This document shows, in pieces, positions 1 through 9,452 of a stretch of DNA of 64,000 nt (the stretch's first letter is position 1; each line of letters begins with the position of its first letter). A program made the translations under genes and the position numbers. The stretch is from Acidocella aromatica (GTDB taxonomy: Bacteria; Pseudomonadota; Alphaproteobacteria; Acetobacterales; Acetobacteraceae): assembly GCF_014201825.1 (NCBI RefSeq), contig NZ_JACHFJ010000003.1, positions 186,001 to 250,000 on the forward strand, written 5' to 3'. The notes below the pieces were generated by a model. It saw nothing but the letters and a program-made list of their open reading frames with translations. It made no database searches and was not told the origin of the DNA.

Positions 1-73
1 GCTTGGCGTCGAGCAGAACGGTGAAATGTTCGCCATCGGCGATGGCGGTCGTGGTGGTCCAGAAGCGTTTCAT
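1..73 (-). CDS. ATP12-family F1-ATPase assembly chaperone (N-terminal fragment)
   Basis: Only the first 24 codons lie in the window, on the minus strand, and the gene runs off the left edge. The visible residues begin MKRFWTTTTAIADGEHFTVL, which resembles the opening of alphaproteobacterial ATP12 proteins (MKRFW, then a short strand ending in VxLDxKP). ATP12 binds the F1 alpha subunit during ATP synthase assembly in mitochondria, and bacterial homologues are thought to act likewise. The ATG at 71-73 overlaps the TAA of the upstream AsmA-like gene (TAATG), so the two are probably co-transcribed. The identification rests on a short stretch. Confidence 0.6.
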   Translation of the reverse strand, partial: MKRFWTTTTAIADGEHFTVLLDAK

Positions 74-2490
74 TATTGGCCAAGCAGAGCGTTGAGGTTG
101 GCGGGAGAGCCGGGCTGGGGGGCTGCGGCCCGGATGGGGGCGGGGAAGCTGCCCAGCGGCGGCGCGGCGGGGCCGGATTGACCGAGCCGGGCGAGGTTGA
201 GCGCGCCGGGGCAGAGATCCCCGCCCGGCGCTGGGGTGGCGGGTGCGGCGGTGAGCGTGGGCTGGGTAAAGCTGCCGCCGAGCACGACCGCGCTGGTGGC
301 GTTCTGCCCGCGCGGTTGAGGTTGCAGTGTCACGGCCAGGGTCTGCTTGCCGAAATCCACGGTGCCGGAGCCGCGTAGCGTCAGGCGGGGGGTATCCAGC
401 GCCAGGGCGCTGAGCGTGCCGGTGCCGTTGGCGGCATCCAGCCGCAAGGCGGCGCAGCGCACAGGCACGGGGCCGGGGGAGATGAGCTGCGGCTCGGTCA
501 GTCCGGCGGTTTTCAGCACATCGCTGAGCAAGCTGCTCAGCACGCCGCCATCGACGATGCCATTCACCGCCGCCACCCCAAGGCTGCCGTTTAGCCCGGC
601 GGCGATGGTTTGCACGTCATCGCCCGTGCTGGCGGCCTTGAGCTGAAGCTGCGCCGTGCCCTGGGCGGTATCCGGCAGGCCGAAAGCGCGCAGCAGCGGC
701 GAGAGGGCAAGCGCCGGGGCGGTGAGTTGCAGGGTCTCGGCGGCAGTGGGCTTCGATGTGTCGATACCGGCGCTGGCGGACACCTCCCCGCCCGGCAATT
801 CGCCGGTGAACGGATTGAGGCTGAGCACGCCATTCGAGACAGTGGCGTGACCCTGCAAGGCGGTGAAGTTCAGCTTGTGCCAGACCAGGGAGTCGGCGGC
901 GAGCTGGATATCGGCATTGCCCAGATGCAGCCATGCCAGCGGCAGCGCCCAACTCGGCGCGGCGGTGGGCAGCGGCGGCGTTGGCAGCGGCAGGGCGGCG
1001 TCCAGCGCGTCGAGGTCCAGGTTGCTGAATTTCAGCGCGAGTTGGAGATCGGGGTGAGCGCCAAGGAACAGGCTGGCATCGCCGCCGAACTGGGCATGGT
1101 CCGTGCTCACGGCCAAGCTGTCCACTCCCACGGCGTTGCGCAGCCCCTGTCCGCCGGGGTCGATCAGCGTGGTCTGCACGGTGATGTTCTTCCAAGCGGG
1201 CAGGGCCGTGCCCGCGGCGGTGGAGAGCGCTGAGAGGTCCGGAATGGAGGCGTTGATGGCCAGAGCCACGCCGGAGAGCGTGCTTGGCGTGGCGATGGCC
1301 CCGGTGATGGCGGCCTTGGCGGCGCCGAGCTGGAGCGAAAGCCCGACCGGCAGGCTTGCCGTGGTGGCGGTACCCGCGGGCAGGAGGGAAGGGGCAAACA
1401 GCGTATCCGGCGCGCCGATGGCGCCCTTGACGCTAAATGGGTCCTGACCGAGCTGGCCGGTGGCTTGCAGCGTCAGCGGCTGGTCGAGCGAGGCCATCTC
1501 CACATCCAGCCCTTGCAGTTTCAGCCCAGGGCGCAGGGCGGAGAGGTCCGACGCTCCGGCGGTGAGGGAGAGATTGTTAACGGCGGGGATGGGGCCGGGG
1601 CGGTCGGAAAGCTCGGCGCCGAGATGCAGCTGGCGCATGGCGGGCAGGGCGCCAAGGGCCGAGAGATCCGGGACGTCCACGCTCAAGGTCAAGTCATAGC
1701 CTGAGCCGGTGCGCGGGTGCTCGATGGCGCCGGCAAGATGCGCTGTGGCTCCCGCGCCGGTGAGGCTGAGGTCCACCGGCCAGGGGCCGGCCCCGGCGTT
1801 GGAAAGCCGCGCGATGGGCCCGACCACCCCGGAAAGCTGCGCCTCCTGCATGCCGATTTTGGCGCCGCCCGAAAGATGCAGCGGGGCGGTGAGCGAAGCC
1901 GCGGTGCCGGTGACGCGCGGCAGGCCGAACCCATAGACCTGCCCGCTGGCCGGGATGAGGGTGACATGGCCATTGCGGATTTCCACAGCCTCCAGGGCGA
2001 GCTGGTAGCCGTGGAAATGATGCGTGCCGGTGGCATGGCCCGGTGCGGCGGAGAAATCCCAGTTGCTGGCGCCGGAGGGCAGGGTTTGCAGCGTGATGCG
2101 CGGGCGCTCCAGAACCAGGCGCAGAATGTCCAGATGATGGGTGAGCAGCGGCAGCAGGGCGATCTGCGCCTCGGCCTTGTCCAGCGTGACGAAATCGCCA
2201 GCAAAGCCGCCCGCCGGGTTGCCCAGCGTGACATTGCTGACCGTCAGCGTGGGGTTGAAGGAGAGATGCAGCTTCACGGGGCCGCCCAGGGTAAGCTGGC
2301 GCCCGGTGGCGCGTTCCGCCGCCGCGATGAGGGCGGGAGCGTAGGCGTTGGGATTGAAGCGGGCCATTGCCACCAGCCCCGCTGCCACCGGCAGGGCCAC
2401 GAGCAGGCCGATGCCCGCCAGAAGCCAGAGCCGGGTGCGGGGGGGGCGGCCTTGCCGGTTCGGGGGCGTTTCGTTGTTCGCGCTGCTCAT
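73..2490 (-). CDS. AsmA-family membrane-anchored envelope protein
   Basis: About 805 residues. A basic cytoplasmic tail is followed by one membrane segment (LWLLAGIGLLVALPVAAGL, roughly residues 21-40). A long periplasmic part follows, with an AsmA-type N-terminal region (ATGRQLTLGGPVKL) and a C-terminal AsmA-type domain (GLNGSLGVAAVNGIVDGG, then LDTPRLTLRGSGTVDFGKQTL). AsmA-like proteins form long beta-groove bridges linked to lipid transport and outer-membrane homeostasis. The ATG at 2488-2490 is chosen as start; an in-frame TTG four codons upstream (2500-2502) is also possible, and neither has a convincing Shine-Dalgarno sequence. It is followed by the ATP12-like gene with a one-base overlap. 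Confidence 0.75.
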   Translation of the reverse strand: MSSANNETPPNRQGRPPRTRLWLLAGIGLLVALPVAAGLVAMARFNPNAYAPALIAAAERATGRQLTLGGPVKLHLSFNPTLTVSNVTLGNPAGGFAGDFVTLDKAEAQIALLPLLTHHLDILRLVLERPRITLQTLPSGASNWDFSAAPGHATGTHHFHGYQLALEAVEIRNGHVTLIPASGQVYGFGLPRVTGTAASLTAPLHLSGGAKIGMQEAQLSGVVGPIARLSNAGAGPWPVDLSLTGAGATAHLAGAIEHPRTGSGYDLTLSVDVPDLSALGALPAMRQLHLGAELSDRPGPIPAVNNLSLTAGASDLSALRPGLKLQGLDVEMASLDQPLTLQATGQLGQDPFSVKGAIGAPDTLFAPSLLPAGTATTASLPVGLSLQLGAAKAAITGAIATPSTLSGVALAINASIPDLSALSTAAGTALPAWKNITVQTTLIDPGGQGLRNAVGVDSLAVSTDHAQFGGDASLFLGAHPDLQLALKFSNLDLDALDAALPLPTPPLPTAAPSWALPLAWLHLGNADIQLAADSLVWHKLNFTALQGHATVSNGVLSLNPFTGELPGGEVSASAGIDTSKPTAAETLQLTAPALALSPLLRAFGLPDTAQGTAQLQLKAASTGDDVQTIAAGLNGSLGVAAVNGIVDGGVLSSLLSDVLKTAGLTEPQLISPGPVPVRCAALRLDAANGTGTLSALALDTPRLTLRGSGTVDFGKQTLAVTLQPQPRGQNATSAVVLGGSFTQPTLTAAPATPAPGGDLCPGALNLARLGQSGPAAPPLGSFPAPIRAAAPQPGSPANLNALLGQ

Positions 2491-2589
2491 TGGGGATGCC
2501 AATTAGTCGCTTTTTCCCGCAGATACGAGGGGGCGCCTTGTGAAGTCTTGGAACTCGCGCTAGACGGCGCGGCTTGGAGTAGGGCTAAA

Positions 2590-2674
2590 GCGGGCGTGGT
2601 GAAACTGGTAGACACGCCAGATTTAGGTTCTGGTGACGCAAGTCATGGGGGTTCAAGTCCCTCCGCCCGCACCA
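2590..2674 (+). tRNA. tRNA-Leu (anticodon TAG)
   Basis: An 85-nt cloverleaf including an encoded CCA. The acceptor arm GCGGGCG pairs with CGCCCGC, the anticodon stem CCAGA/TCTGG encloses the loop TTTAGGT (anticodon TAG), a long class II variable arm follows, and the T arm carries GTTCAAGTCC. It lies between the divergently oriented AsmA-like gene and tig. Confidence 0.95.
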
Positions 2675-2717
2675 GTAGAGTTGCTTAGTTGTTGTTTTAT
2701 TGAGGATTTTGTCGTTC

Positions 2718-4040
2718 ATGCAGGTTACCGAGACGCTCTCCGAGGGCTTGAAGCGCGGCTTTACCGTCGTGGTCCCCGAACCCGAACTTGCCGCCAAGCG
2801 TGAGACGCGTTTGGCCGAGCTGAGCAAGACCATGCAGCTGCCGGGCTTCCGTCCGGGCAAGGTGCCCCTCTCGATGGTGCGCAAGCGCTATGGCGAGGCC
2901 GTGGCCGCCGAAGTGGTGGACCAGGCCGTGAACGAGGCGGCTGGCAAGCTGATCGAGGAGCGCGGCCTGCGCCCGGCGATGCAGCCGAAGCTCGACATCA
3001 CCAAGCCCGGCACTGAGTCCGACCTGGAATTCACCCTGGAAATGGAAGTGTTGCCCGAGGTCGCGGTGCCGGACGTGTCCGACATCACCCTGACCAAGCC
3101 GGTTGCCGCCGTGGCCGAGGAGAAGATCGACGAGGCGCTGAAGAACATCGCGTCGCAGCGCCAGAGCTTCAAGGACGTTGAGGAAGCCCGCCCCGCCGCC
3201 CAGGGCGAGCGCCTGACCGTGGACTTCATCGGCCGCATCGACGGCGTCGCCTTCGAGGGCGGCACCGCCCAGGATGTCGGTGTGATCGTCGCCGGCCCCG
3301 GCTTCATCCCCGGCTTCTCCGAGCAGCTTGAAGGGGTGACCCCCGGTGAGACCAAGACCATCACCGTGACCTTCCCCGAGGAATACGGCGCGCAGGATCT
3401 CGCCGGTAAGACCGCCGAGTTCGAGATTACTGCCAAGTCCCTCGCCGTGGCCGAGGTTCCGGCCATTGACGACGAGCTGGCCAAGGCTGTTGGCCTCGAG
3501 TCGCTGGAAGAGCTGCGCGGCAAGGTGTCCGAGCAGATCAGCCGCGAGTACGAGCAGCTGACCCGCCTGAAGCTGAAGCGCGCCCTGCTGGATGCGCTGA
3601 CCGGCAAAGCCGAGTTCACCGCCCCGGAATCGCTGGTCGAGGCCGAGTTCGACGCGATCTGGCGCCAGGTTGAGGCCGAGAAGGCCGCCGGCAACGCCGA
3701 CCCGGAGGATGCCGAGAAGGACGAGGAGACGCTGAAGGCCGAGTATCGCGCCATCGCCGACCGCCGCGTGCGCCTGGGCCTGCTGGTCGCCGAGATCGGC
3801 CGCGCCAACAACGTGACCGTGGCCGACCAGGAGCTGCAGCGCGCGATGTTCAACGAGGCGATGCGCTACGGCCCGCAGGCGATGCAGGTTGTGGAGTTCT
3901 TCCGCAAGAACCCGCAGCAGATGGAGCGCTTCCGCGGTCCGCTCTTCGAGGACAAGGTGGTGGACTTCCTGCTCTCGCAGGTGAAGCAGGACGAAGTCAC
4001 CGTGACCCCGGAAGAGCTCGCCGCCGACGCGGAAGCTTAA
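2718..4040 (+). CDS. tig: Trigger factor, ribosome-associated chaperone and prolyl isomerase
   Basis: 440 residues, the usual family length. The N-terminal ribosome-docking signature GFRPGK is at residues 43-48. An FKBP-type peptidyl-prolyl isomerase domain follows at about 155-245 (DFIGRIDGVAFEGG), then the helical C-terminal chaperone arms. It binds at the ribosome exit tunnel next to L23 and shields nascent chains. The ATG at 2718 gives the family-typical start MQVTETLSEGLKRGF; an upstream in-frame TTG at 2700 would add six unsupported residues. It opens the tig-clpP-clpX-lon proteostasis block. A nested hairpin with a T-tract ends its transcript or attenuates clpP. Confidence 0.96.
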   Translation: MQVTETLSEGLKRGFTVVVPEPELAAKRETRLAELSKTMQLPGFRPGKVPLSMVRKRYGEAVAAEVVDQAVNEAAGKLIEERGLRPAMQPKLDITKPGTESDLEFTLEMEVLPEVAVPDVSDITLTKPVAAVAEEKIDEALKNIASQRQSFKDVEEARPAAQGERLTVDFIGRIDGVAFEGGTAQDVGVIVAGPGFIPGFSEQLEGVTPGETKTITVTFPEEYGAQDLAGKTAEFEITAKSLAVAEVPAIDDELAKAVGLESLEELRGKVSEQISREYEQLTRLKLKRALLDALTGKAEFTAPESLVEAEFDAIWRQVEAEKAAGNADPEDAEKDEETLKAEYRAIADRRVRLGLLVAEIGRANNVTVADQELQRAMFNEAMRYGPQAMQVVEFFRKNPQQMERFRGPLFEDKVVDFLLSQVKQDEVTVTPEELAADAEA

Positions 4041-4086
4041 TCCGGCACTAGACGAACGCGTGCGATCATCTAACTTGGTTGCATGA

Positions 4087-4153
4087 CGCCCGTTCCGCCC
4101 ACACCGCGGCCAGGACATGGCCCGGTGTGATGCCGGGACGGGCGGTTTTTTTT
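4087..4153 (+). terminator. Nested hairpin with T-tract between tig and clpP (terminator or attenuator)
   Basis: The outer arm CGCCCGT (4087-4093) pairs with ACGGGCG (4138-4144), and the inner arm CACACCG (4100-4106) pairs with CGGTGTG (4123-4129). GGCC repeats near the apex can pair further. Eight T residues (4146-4153) follow directly. The T-tract ends 18 nt before the clpP ATG, so transcription of clpP from tig must read through it, or clpP has a promoter that overlaps the structure. Confidence 0.7.
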
Positions 4154-4171
4154 GAGACAAGGAATGAAGTG

Positions 4172-4840
4172 ATGCGGGATCGGGATCCAGTCGAGTTTTA
4201 CAACAGCGCCCTGGTGCCGATGGTGGTGGAGCAGACCGCGCGCGGCGAACGCTCCTACGACATTTATTCGCGCCTGCTGAAGGAGCGGATCATCTTCCTC
4301 ACCGGGCAGGTTTACGACGAGGTCAGCTCGCTGATCTGCGCGCAGCTGCTGTTTCTGGAGAGCGAGAACCCGAACAAGGAAATCTCGTTCTACATCAACA
4401 GCCCCGGCGGTGTGGTCTCCTCCGGCCTCGCGATCTACGACACCATGCAATATATCCGCTCGCCGGTGAGCACGGTGTGCATCGGTCAGGCGGCCTCCAT
4501 GGGCAGCCTGCTGCTCTGCGCTGGAGAGAAGGGCAAGCGCTTCGCCTTGCCGAACGCCCGCGTGATGGTGCACCAGCCCTCCGGCGGCGCCCAGGGCCAG
4601 GCCACCGATATCGAGATCCAGGCCCGCGAGATCCTCAACCTGCGCCGCCGGCTCAACGGGATCTACGTGGAGCACACCGGCCAGCCGCTGGAGGCTATCG
4701 AGGCCAAGCTGGAGCGCGACACCTATATGTCCGCCCAGGAGGCCAAGGAGTTCGGCCTGGTGGATGACGTGGTGAAGAGCCAGCCCCGCGCCGAGGCGGA
4801 AACCCCCGCCGCCAGCACGGAACTGCCCGCTTCCATCTGA
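4172..4840 (+). CDS. clpP: ATP-dependent Clp protease proteolytic subunit ClpP
   Basis: 222 residues. The serine-protease triad is visible as Ser109 (QAASMGS), His134 (VMVHQPSGG) and Asp183 (ERDTYMS). ClpP forms the double-heptamer degradation chamber fed by ClpX, which is encoded next. The ATG at 4172 is preceded by AAGGA at a suitable distance and gives the conserved start of alphaproteobacterial ClpP ([16 protein letters not shown]). The open frame extends further upstream, but that would be translated from inside the terminator-like hairpin and is unlike the family. A strong terminator follows the gene. Confidence 0.97.
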   Translation: MRDRDPVEFYNSALVPMVVEQTARGERSYDIYSRLLKERIIFLTGQVYDEVSSLICAQLLFLESENPNKEISFYINSPGGVVSSGLAIYDTMQYIRSPVSTVCIGQAASMGSLLLCAGEKGKRFALPNARVMVHQPSGGAQGQATDIEIQAREILNLRRRLNGIYVEHTGQPLEAIEAKLERDTYMSAQEAKEFGLVDDVVKSQPRAEAETPAASTELPASI

Positions 4841-4864
4841 GCCGGGACCTGGCAGGAAACACGG

Positions 4865-4897
4865 ACGGGCCCGGAGTCGCCTCCGGGCCCGTTTTTT
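4865..4897 (+). terminator. Rho-independent terminator of clpP
   Basis: A perfect 12-bp stem, ACGGGCCCGGAG (4865-4876) with CTCCGGGCCCGT (4881-4892), closes a TCGC loop. The T-tract is at 4892-4897. It lies 25 nt past the clpP stop and separates clpP from clpX. Confidence 0.92.
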
Positions 4898-5060
4898 GCG
4901 CTTTTTTGACGCAGCTCTTTCGCCGTTATGCCGGAGATGGGGCGGAATTTTCCTGCAATCGTTTGAAATAATTCTGGTTTTTCCTGTCCCGCGCGGTGCG
5001 CTTGTGTGGAAGAGCACAGGGAGCTAGTCTTTCAACTTAATTGCGCGCTGTGGAGTAGTT

Positions 5061-6317
5061 ATGAGCAGCAAATCGGCCGATACAAAGAATACGCTTTACT
5101 GTTCCTTCTGCGGTAAATCGCAGCATGAGGTGCGGAAGCTTATCGCAGGGCCGACCGTGTTTATCTGTGATGAATGCGTGGAGCTCTGCATGGATATCAT
5201 CCGTGAGGAGCATAAGACGCATCTGGTGAAGTCGCGCGATGGCGTGCCGACGCCACGCGAGATCTGCAAGGTGCTGGACGATTACGTGATCGGCCAGGGG
5301 CACGCCAAGAAGGTACTGAGCGTGGCCGTGCACAACCACTACAAGCGGCTCTCGCACGCCACCAAGAACAACGACATCGAGATCGCGAAGTCCAACATCA
5401 TGCTGATCGGGCCGACCGGCTCGGGCAAGACGTTGCTGGCCCAGACGCTCGCGCGAATCCTCGATGTGCCGTTCACCATGGCCGACGCCACCACCCTGAC
5501 CGAAGCCGGTTACGTGGGCGAGGACGTGGAGAACATCATCCTCAAGCTGCTGCAGGCCGCCGACTACAATGTCGAGCGGGCGCAGCGCGGCATCGTCTAT
5601 ATCGACGAGGTCGATAAGATCAGCCGCAAGTCGGATAACCCCTCCATCACCCGCGATGTTTCGGGCGAGGGCGTGCAGCAGGCGCTGCTGAAGATCATGG
5701 AGGGCACCGTGGCCTCCGTGCCGCCGCAGGGCGGGCGCAAGCATCCGCAGCAGGAATTCCTGCAGGTGGACACGACCAACATCCTGTTCATCTGCGGCGG
5801 CGCGTTTGCGGGGCTGGAGAAGATCATTGCCCAGCGTGGCAAGGGGCAGGGCATTGGCTTCGGCGCCGAGGTGCGCAGCCAGGACGAGCGCCGCACCGGC
5901 CAGATCCTGCGCGACCTGGAGCCGGAGGATTTGCTTCGCTTCGGGCTGATCCCCGAGTTCATTGGTCGTCTGCCCGTGGTGGCGACGCTCGATGATCTTG
6001 ACGAGGCGGCGCTGATCGAGATTCTAACCAAGCCAAAGAACGCGCTTGTCAAGCAGTATGGCCGCCTGTTCGAGATGGAAGGCGTCAAGCTGACCTTCAC
6101 CGACGAGGCGCTGAAAGTGGTGGCCGGGCGCGCGATCAAGCGCAAGACCGGTGCGCGCGGCCTGCGCTCGATCATGGAGTCCATCCTGCTGACGACGATG
6201 TTCGATCTGCCAGGGCTTGATGGCGTCTCCGAGGTGGTGATCAACGGCGAGGTGGCCGAAGGGCGATCCGAACCACTCTATACTTATAGCGAAAAGCGTA
6301 CCGAAAACGCCTCCTGA
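5061..6317 (+). CDS. clpX: ClpX, AAA+ unfoldase of the ClpXP protease
   Basis: 418 residues. The zinc-binding domain uses Cys14, Cys17, Cys36 and Cys39. The AAA+ module has Walker A GPTGSGKT (117-124) and Walker B IDE (181-183), and the ClpP-docking tripeptide IGF lies in a loop at 265-267. ClpX recognises tagged substrates, unfolds them with ATP and threads them into ClpP. The gap from clpP holds the clpP terminator, so clpX probably has its own promoter. A weak candidate is TTGTGT (5002-5007), 17 nt, TAGTCT (5025-5030). A terminator follows the gene. Confidence 0.97.
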   Translation: MSSKSADTKNTLYCSFCGKSQHEVRKLIAGPTVFICDECVELCMDIIREEHKTHLVKSRDGVPTPREICKVLDDYVIGQGHAKKVLSVAVHNHYKRLSHATKNNDIEIAKSNIMLIGPTGSGKTLLAQTLARILDVPFTMADATTLTEAGYVGEDVENIILKLLQAADYNVERAQRGIVYIDEVDKISRKSDNPSITRDVSGEGVQQALLKIMEGTVASVPPQGGRKHPQQEFLQVDTTNILFICGGAFAGLEKIIAQRGKGQGIGFGAEVRSQDERRTGQILRDLEPEDLLRFGLIPEFIGRLPVVATLDDLDEAALIEILTKPKNALVKQYGRLFEMEGVKLTFTDEALKVVAGRAIKRKTGARGLRSIMESILLTTMFDLPGLDGVSEVVINGEVAEGRSEPLYTYSEKRTENAS

Positions 6318-6332
6318 CGGGGCTTTTAGGAA

Positions 6333-6356
6333 GGCGGCCCTTGCGGGCCGCCTTTT
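6333..6356 (+). terminator. Rho-independent terminator of clpX
   Basis: An 8-bp stem, GGCGGCCC (6333-6340) with GGGCCGCC (6345-6352), loop TTGC, followed by TTTT. It lies 15 nt after the clpX stop codon. Confidence 0.85.
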
Positions 6357-6443
6357 CATTTCCGATATTCGGGATGTGGCCGCATGCGGCACGCATGGGC
6401 TGCGCCTAGGCAGGGCAGGCCATGAGACCTAGGGGAATTCGTA

Positions 6444-8855
6444 ATGTCTGATGTAACCAAAACCGATACGCCGATGGATTCGCTGGCAGTCCTGCCGCTG
6501 CGCGATATCGTCGTCTTCCCGCACATGATCGTGCCGCTCTTCGTCGGGCGCGAGAAATCCGTGCGCGCGCTGGAAAGCGTGATGAAGGAAGACAAGCAGA
6601 TCCTGCTCGTGGCGCAGAAAAACGCCGCGCAGGATGATCCTTCGGCCGAAGATATTTATAACGTGGGGACCGTCTCCACCATTCTGCAGCTGCTGAAGCT
6701 GCCTGATGGCACCGTGAAGGTGCTGGTCGAGGGCATCCGGCGCGCGCGCATCACCGGCTTCAAGGAGACTGAGGATTATTTCGAGGTCTCGGCCGAGCCG
6801 GTCGAGGAGCGGGGCGACGACACCAAGGAAGTAGAGGCGCTGAGCCGCACCGTGGTGGCGCAGTTCGAGCAGTATATCAAGCTGAACAAGAAGATCGCGC
6901 CGGAGGTGCTGGTCTCGGTCAACCAGATCGAGGCGCCCTCCAAGCTGGCGGACACAGTGGCGAGCCATCTGGGGCTGAAGATCGCCGAGCGGCAGGAACT
7001 GCTGGAGATGGACAGCACCGCCGAGCGGCTGGAGCGCGTGTTCAACCATATGGAAGCCGAGATCGGCGTGTTGCAGGTCGAGAAGAAGATCCGCAACCGC
7101 GTGAAGCGGCAGATGGAAAAGACCCAGCGCGAATATTACCTGAACGAGCAGCTCAAGGCGATCCAGAAGGAGCTGGGCGAGGGTGAGGACGGCAAGGATG
7201 AGGCCGCCGAGCTGGAAGCCAAGATCAACGCCACCAAGCTCTCGAAGGAGGCGCGCGAGAAGGCGCTGGGCGAGCTGAAGAAGCTGCGCTCGATGAGCCC
7301 GATGAGCGCCGAGGCGACCGTGGTGCGCAATTATCTGGAGTGGATCGTCGGCATCCCCTGGAAGAAGCGCAGCAAGATCAAGAACGACGTGGTCGAGGCG
7401 GAGAAGATCCTCGATACCGACCATTTCGGCCTGGACAAGATCAAGGAGCGAATCGTCGAGTATCTGGCGGTGCAGGCGCGCAGCCCGAAGGTGAGGGGGC
7501 CGATTCTCTGCCTCGTCGGCCCGCCGGGCGTGGGCAAGACCTCGCTGGCCAAGTCCATCGCCAAGGCCACCGGGCGGCAATTCGTGCGCATGTCGCTGGG
7601 CGGCGTGCGGGATGAATCCGAGATTCGCGGCCATCGGCGGACCTATATCGGCTCCATGCCGGGCAAGGTCATCCAGGGCATGAAGAAGGCCAAGACCTCC
7701 AACCCGCTTTTCCTGCTCGACGAGATTGATAAGCTCGGCGCCGATTGGCGCGGCGACCCGGCCTCGGCCCTGCTCGAAGTGCTGGACCCGGAGCAGAACT
7801 CGACCTTCGCCGATCATTACCTCGAGGTGGATTACGATCTGTCCGACGTGATGTTCGTGACGACGGCGAACTCCCTGCGCATGCCGCAACCGCTGCTCGA
7901 CCGCATGGAGATCATCCGTATCCCCGGCTACACCGAGGATGAGAAGGTGGAGATCGCCAAGCGGCATCTGCTGCCCAAGCAGAGCGAGGCGCACGGACTG
8001 AAGCCGGATGAATGGTCCGTCTCCGACGATGTGCTGCACGAGCTGGTGCGCACCTACACGCGTGAGGCCGGCGTGCGTAACCTGGAGCGCGAAATCGCGA
8101 CCCTGGCGCGCAAGGCGGTGAAGGAAATCGTCACCTCCAAGACGAAGAAGGTGGCGATCACCAAGCGCAATCTGGAGAAATTCTCCGGGGTGCCGAAATA
8201 CCGATTCGGCGAGACCGAGTCGGAGGACATGGTGGGCGTTGTCACTGGCCTCGCCTGGACCGAGGTGGGCGGCGATATCCTGACCATCGAGAGTCTGCTG
8301 TTGCCCGGCAAGGGCGTCGTCAAGCAGACGGGCCAGCTCGGCGAAGTGATGCAGGAGAGCGTGCAGGCCGCGTTCTCCTATGTCCGCTCCCGTGCGATGC
8401 AGTTCGGCATCAAGCCGCCCTTCTTCGACAAGCACGATATCCACGTGCATGTGCCCGAAGGCGCGACTCCGAAAGACGGGCCCTCCGCCGGCATCGCCAT
8501 GGCCACGACCATCGTTTCCGCCATCACGGGCATTCCGGTGCGCAAGGACATTGCCATGACCGGCGAAATTACCCTGCGTGGCCGCGTGCTGCCGATTGGC
8601 GGGCTAAAGGAAAAGCTTCTGGCTGCATTGCGCGCAGGGCTGAACACGGTTGTCATTCCGAAAGACAATGAGAAGGATCTCATTGAAATTCCTGACAACG
8701 TGAAAAAAGGCCTGAAAATCGTGCCGGTTTCCCATGTCGATGAGGTGATTGAGCTGGCGCTGGTGCGCAAGCCCGAGCCGATTGAGTGGGAGGAGGCGCC
8801 GGCGGAGATTAAACCGGCAGCAGAAGGAGCTGTCGCGCCGGGCTTGCCGCATTAA
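6444..8855 (+). CDS. lon: Lon ATP-dependent protease
   Basis: 803 residues, typical of LonA. The N-terminal substrate-binding domain starts [23 protein letters not shown]. The AAA+ domain has Walker A GPPGVGKT (359-366), and the C-terminal protease domain carries the Ser/Lys dyad with Ser681 in DGPSAG and a lysine near 724 ([10 protein letters not shown]). Lon degrades misfolded and regulatory proteins in the cytosol. It is the last of the proteostasis genes, and hup follows 128 nt downstream from what looks like a separate promoter. Confidence 0.97.
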   Translation: MSDVTKTDTPMDSLAVLPLRDIVVFPHMIVPLFVGREKSVRALESVMKEDKQILLVAQKNAAQDDPSAEDIYNVGTVSTILQLLKLPDGTVKVLVEGIRRARITGFKETEDYFEVSAEPVEERGDDTKEVEALSRTVVAQFEQYIKLNKKIAPEVLVSVNQIEAPSKLADTVASHLGLKIAERQELLEMDSTAERLERVFNHMEAEIGVLQVEKKIRNRVKRQMEKTQREYYLNEQLKAIQKELGEGEDGKDEAAELEAKINATKLSKEAREKALGELKKLRSMSPMSAEATVVRNYLEWIVGIPWKKRSKIKNDVVEAEKILDTDHFGLDKIKERIVEYLAVQARSPKVRGPILCLVGPPGVGKTSLAKSIAKATGRQFVRMSLGGVRDESEIRGHRRTYIGSMPGKVIQGMKKAKTSNPLFLLDEIDKLGADWRGDPASALLEVLDPEQNSTFADHYLEVDYDLSDVMFVTTANSLRMPQPLLDRMEIIRIPGYTEDEKVEIAKRHLLPKQSEAHGLKPDEWSVSDDVLHELVRTYTREAGVRNLEREIATLARKAVKEIVTSKTKKVAITKRNLEKFSGVPKYRFGETESEDMVGVVTGLAWTEVGGDILTIESLLLPGKGVVKQTGQLGEVMQESVQAAFSYVRSRAMQFGIKPPFFDKHDIHVHVPEGATPKDGPSAGIAMATTIVSAITGIPVRKDIAMTGEITLRGRVLPIGGLKEKLLAALRAGLNTVVIPKDNEKDLIEIPDNVKKGLKIVPVSHVDEVIELALVRKPEPIEWEEAPAEIKPAAEGAVAPGLPH

Positions 8856-8868
8856 AAATCGGCAGTGT

Positions 8869-8897
8869 TTGACGCGAGACTTCGAACGTGGCTATCA
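8869..8897 (+). promoter_or_regulatory. Candidate sigma-70-type promoter for hup
   Basis: TTGACG (8869-8874), exactly 17 nt, then CTATCA (8892-8897), close to alphaproteobacterial housekeeping promoters. Transcription would start near 8904, giving a leader of about 80 nt before the HU start codon. Confidence 0.5.
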
Positions 8898-8899
8898 AC

Positions 8900-8925
8900 G
8901 CGCGCCAAACCCCCATTTGGCGCGC
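8900..8925 (+). promoter_or_regulatory. Perfect 10-bp hairpin at the head of the hup leader
   Basis: GCGCGCCAAA (8900-8909) pairs with TTTGGCGCGC (8916-8925) around a 6-nt C-rich loop. No T-tract follows, so it is not an ordinary terminator. It sits at or just after the predicted transcription start of hup and could be an mRNA-stabilising 5' structure or a protein-binding palindrome. Confidence 0.5.
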
Positions 8926-8983
8926 CCGCCATTCTGCGGACATCATCTATTATCTATGTATCTCACAACTGGGAGCTTTGCCC

Positions 8984-9256
8984 GTGAATAAGAATGACCT
9001 GATTGCCGCCGTGGCGGAAGAGACCGACCTGTCCAAGGCCAAGGCGGCCGAGGTTGTCGACGCTGTGTTCGGGGCGATCGAGAAGTCTCTGAAGCAGAAG
9101 GAAGAGGTTCGCCTGGTTGGGTTCGGCACTTTCGCCACCTCCGAGCGTGATGCCTCCAAGGGCCGCAATCCCCGCACCGGCGAGGAAATCGAGATTCCGG
9201 CGTCCACCTCCGTGCGCTTCAAGCCCGGCAAGACGCTGAAGGATGCCGTTAACTAA
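8984..9256 (+). CDS. hup: DNA-binding protein HU
   Basis: 90 residues, the standard HU length, with the conserved DNA-binding arm [15 protein letters not shown] and the C-terminal [16 protein letters not shown] is an abundant dimeric nucleoid protein that bends DNA. The GTG at 8984 is chosen because GGGAG (8971-8975) lies 8 nt upstream and because it gives the family start NKNDLI; a longer in-frame extension upstream runs through the hairpin leader. It lies downstream of lon, as in many proteobacteria. Confidence 0.96.
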   Translation: MNKNDLIAAVAEETDLSKAKAAEVVDAVFGAIEKSLKQKEEVRLVGFGTFATSERDASKGRNPRTGEEIEIPASTSVRFKPGKTLKDAVN

Positions 9257-9269
9257 CAACGGCAAAGGT

Positions 9270-9297
9270 GTGGACGGGAATTTTCCGTCCACTTTTT
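9270..9297 (+). terminator. Rho-independent terminator of hup
   Basis: GTGGACGG (9270-9277) pairs with CCGTCCAC (9285-9292), followed by TTTTT (9293-9297). The T-tract ends only two bases before the first base of tRNA-Val. Confidence 0.88.
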
Positions 9298-9299
9298 CA

Positions 9300-9374
9300 G
9301 GGCGGTTAGCTCAGCGGTAGAGCGTCTCGTTTACACCGAGAGGGTCGGCGGTTCGAAACCGTCACCGCCCACCA
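9300..9374 (+). tRNA. tRNA-Val (anticodon TAC)
   Basis: A 75-nt cloverleaf with encoded CCA. Acceptor GGGCGGT pairs with ACCGCCC, the anticodon stem TCTCG/CGAGA encloses TTTACAC (anticodon TAC), and the T arm contains GTTCGAAAC. It starts directly after the hup terminator, so its own promoter would have to lie inside the hup 3' end or terminator unless it is made by read-through. Confidence 0.95.
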
Positions 9375-9452
9375 TTTTGAGCTAGGTTAATTTTGTAACC
9401 CAGCTTTTCACTGACAAAATTCCGAAACATAGTTTTCTTGCCTGTAGTGCGC

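Noticed and set aside
1717-2688. A 323-codon plus-strand frame running through the AsmA-like gene into tRNA-Leu
   Set aside because: It has no domain signal, overlaps a tRNA gene and opposes a gene with clear AsmA features.
2697-4160. A 487-codon open frame antisense to tig, and the 446-codon version of tig with an earlier TTG
   Set aside because: The antisense frame is a GC-rich shadow. The TTG at 2700 only adds non-conserved residues before the family-typical ATG at 2718.
6429-8450. A 673-codon open frame antisense to lon
   Set aside because: Its composition is that of a reverse-complement shadow, with runs of His, Leu and Asp and no recognisable motif, and lon on the other strand is unambiguous.
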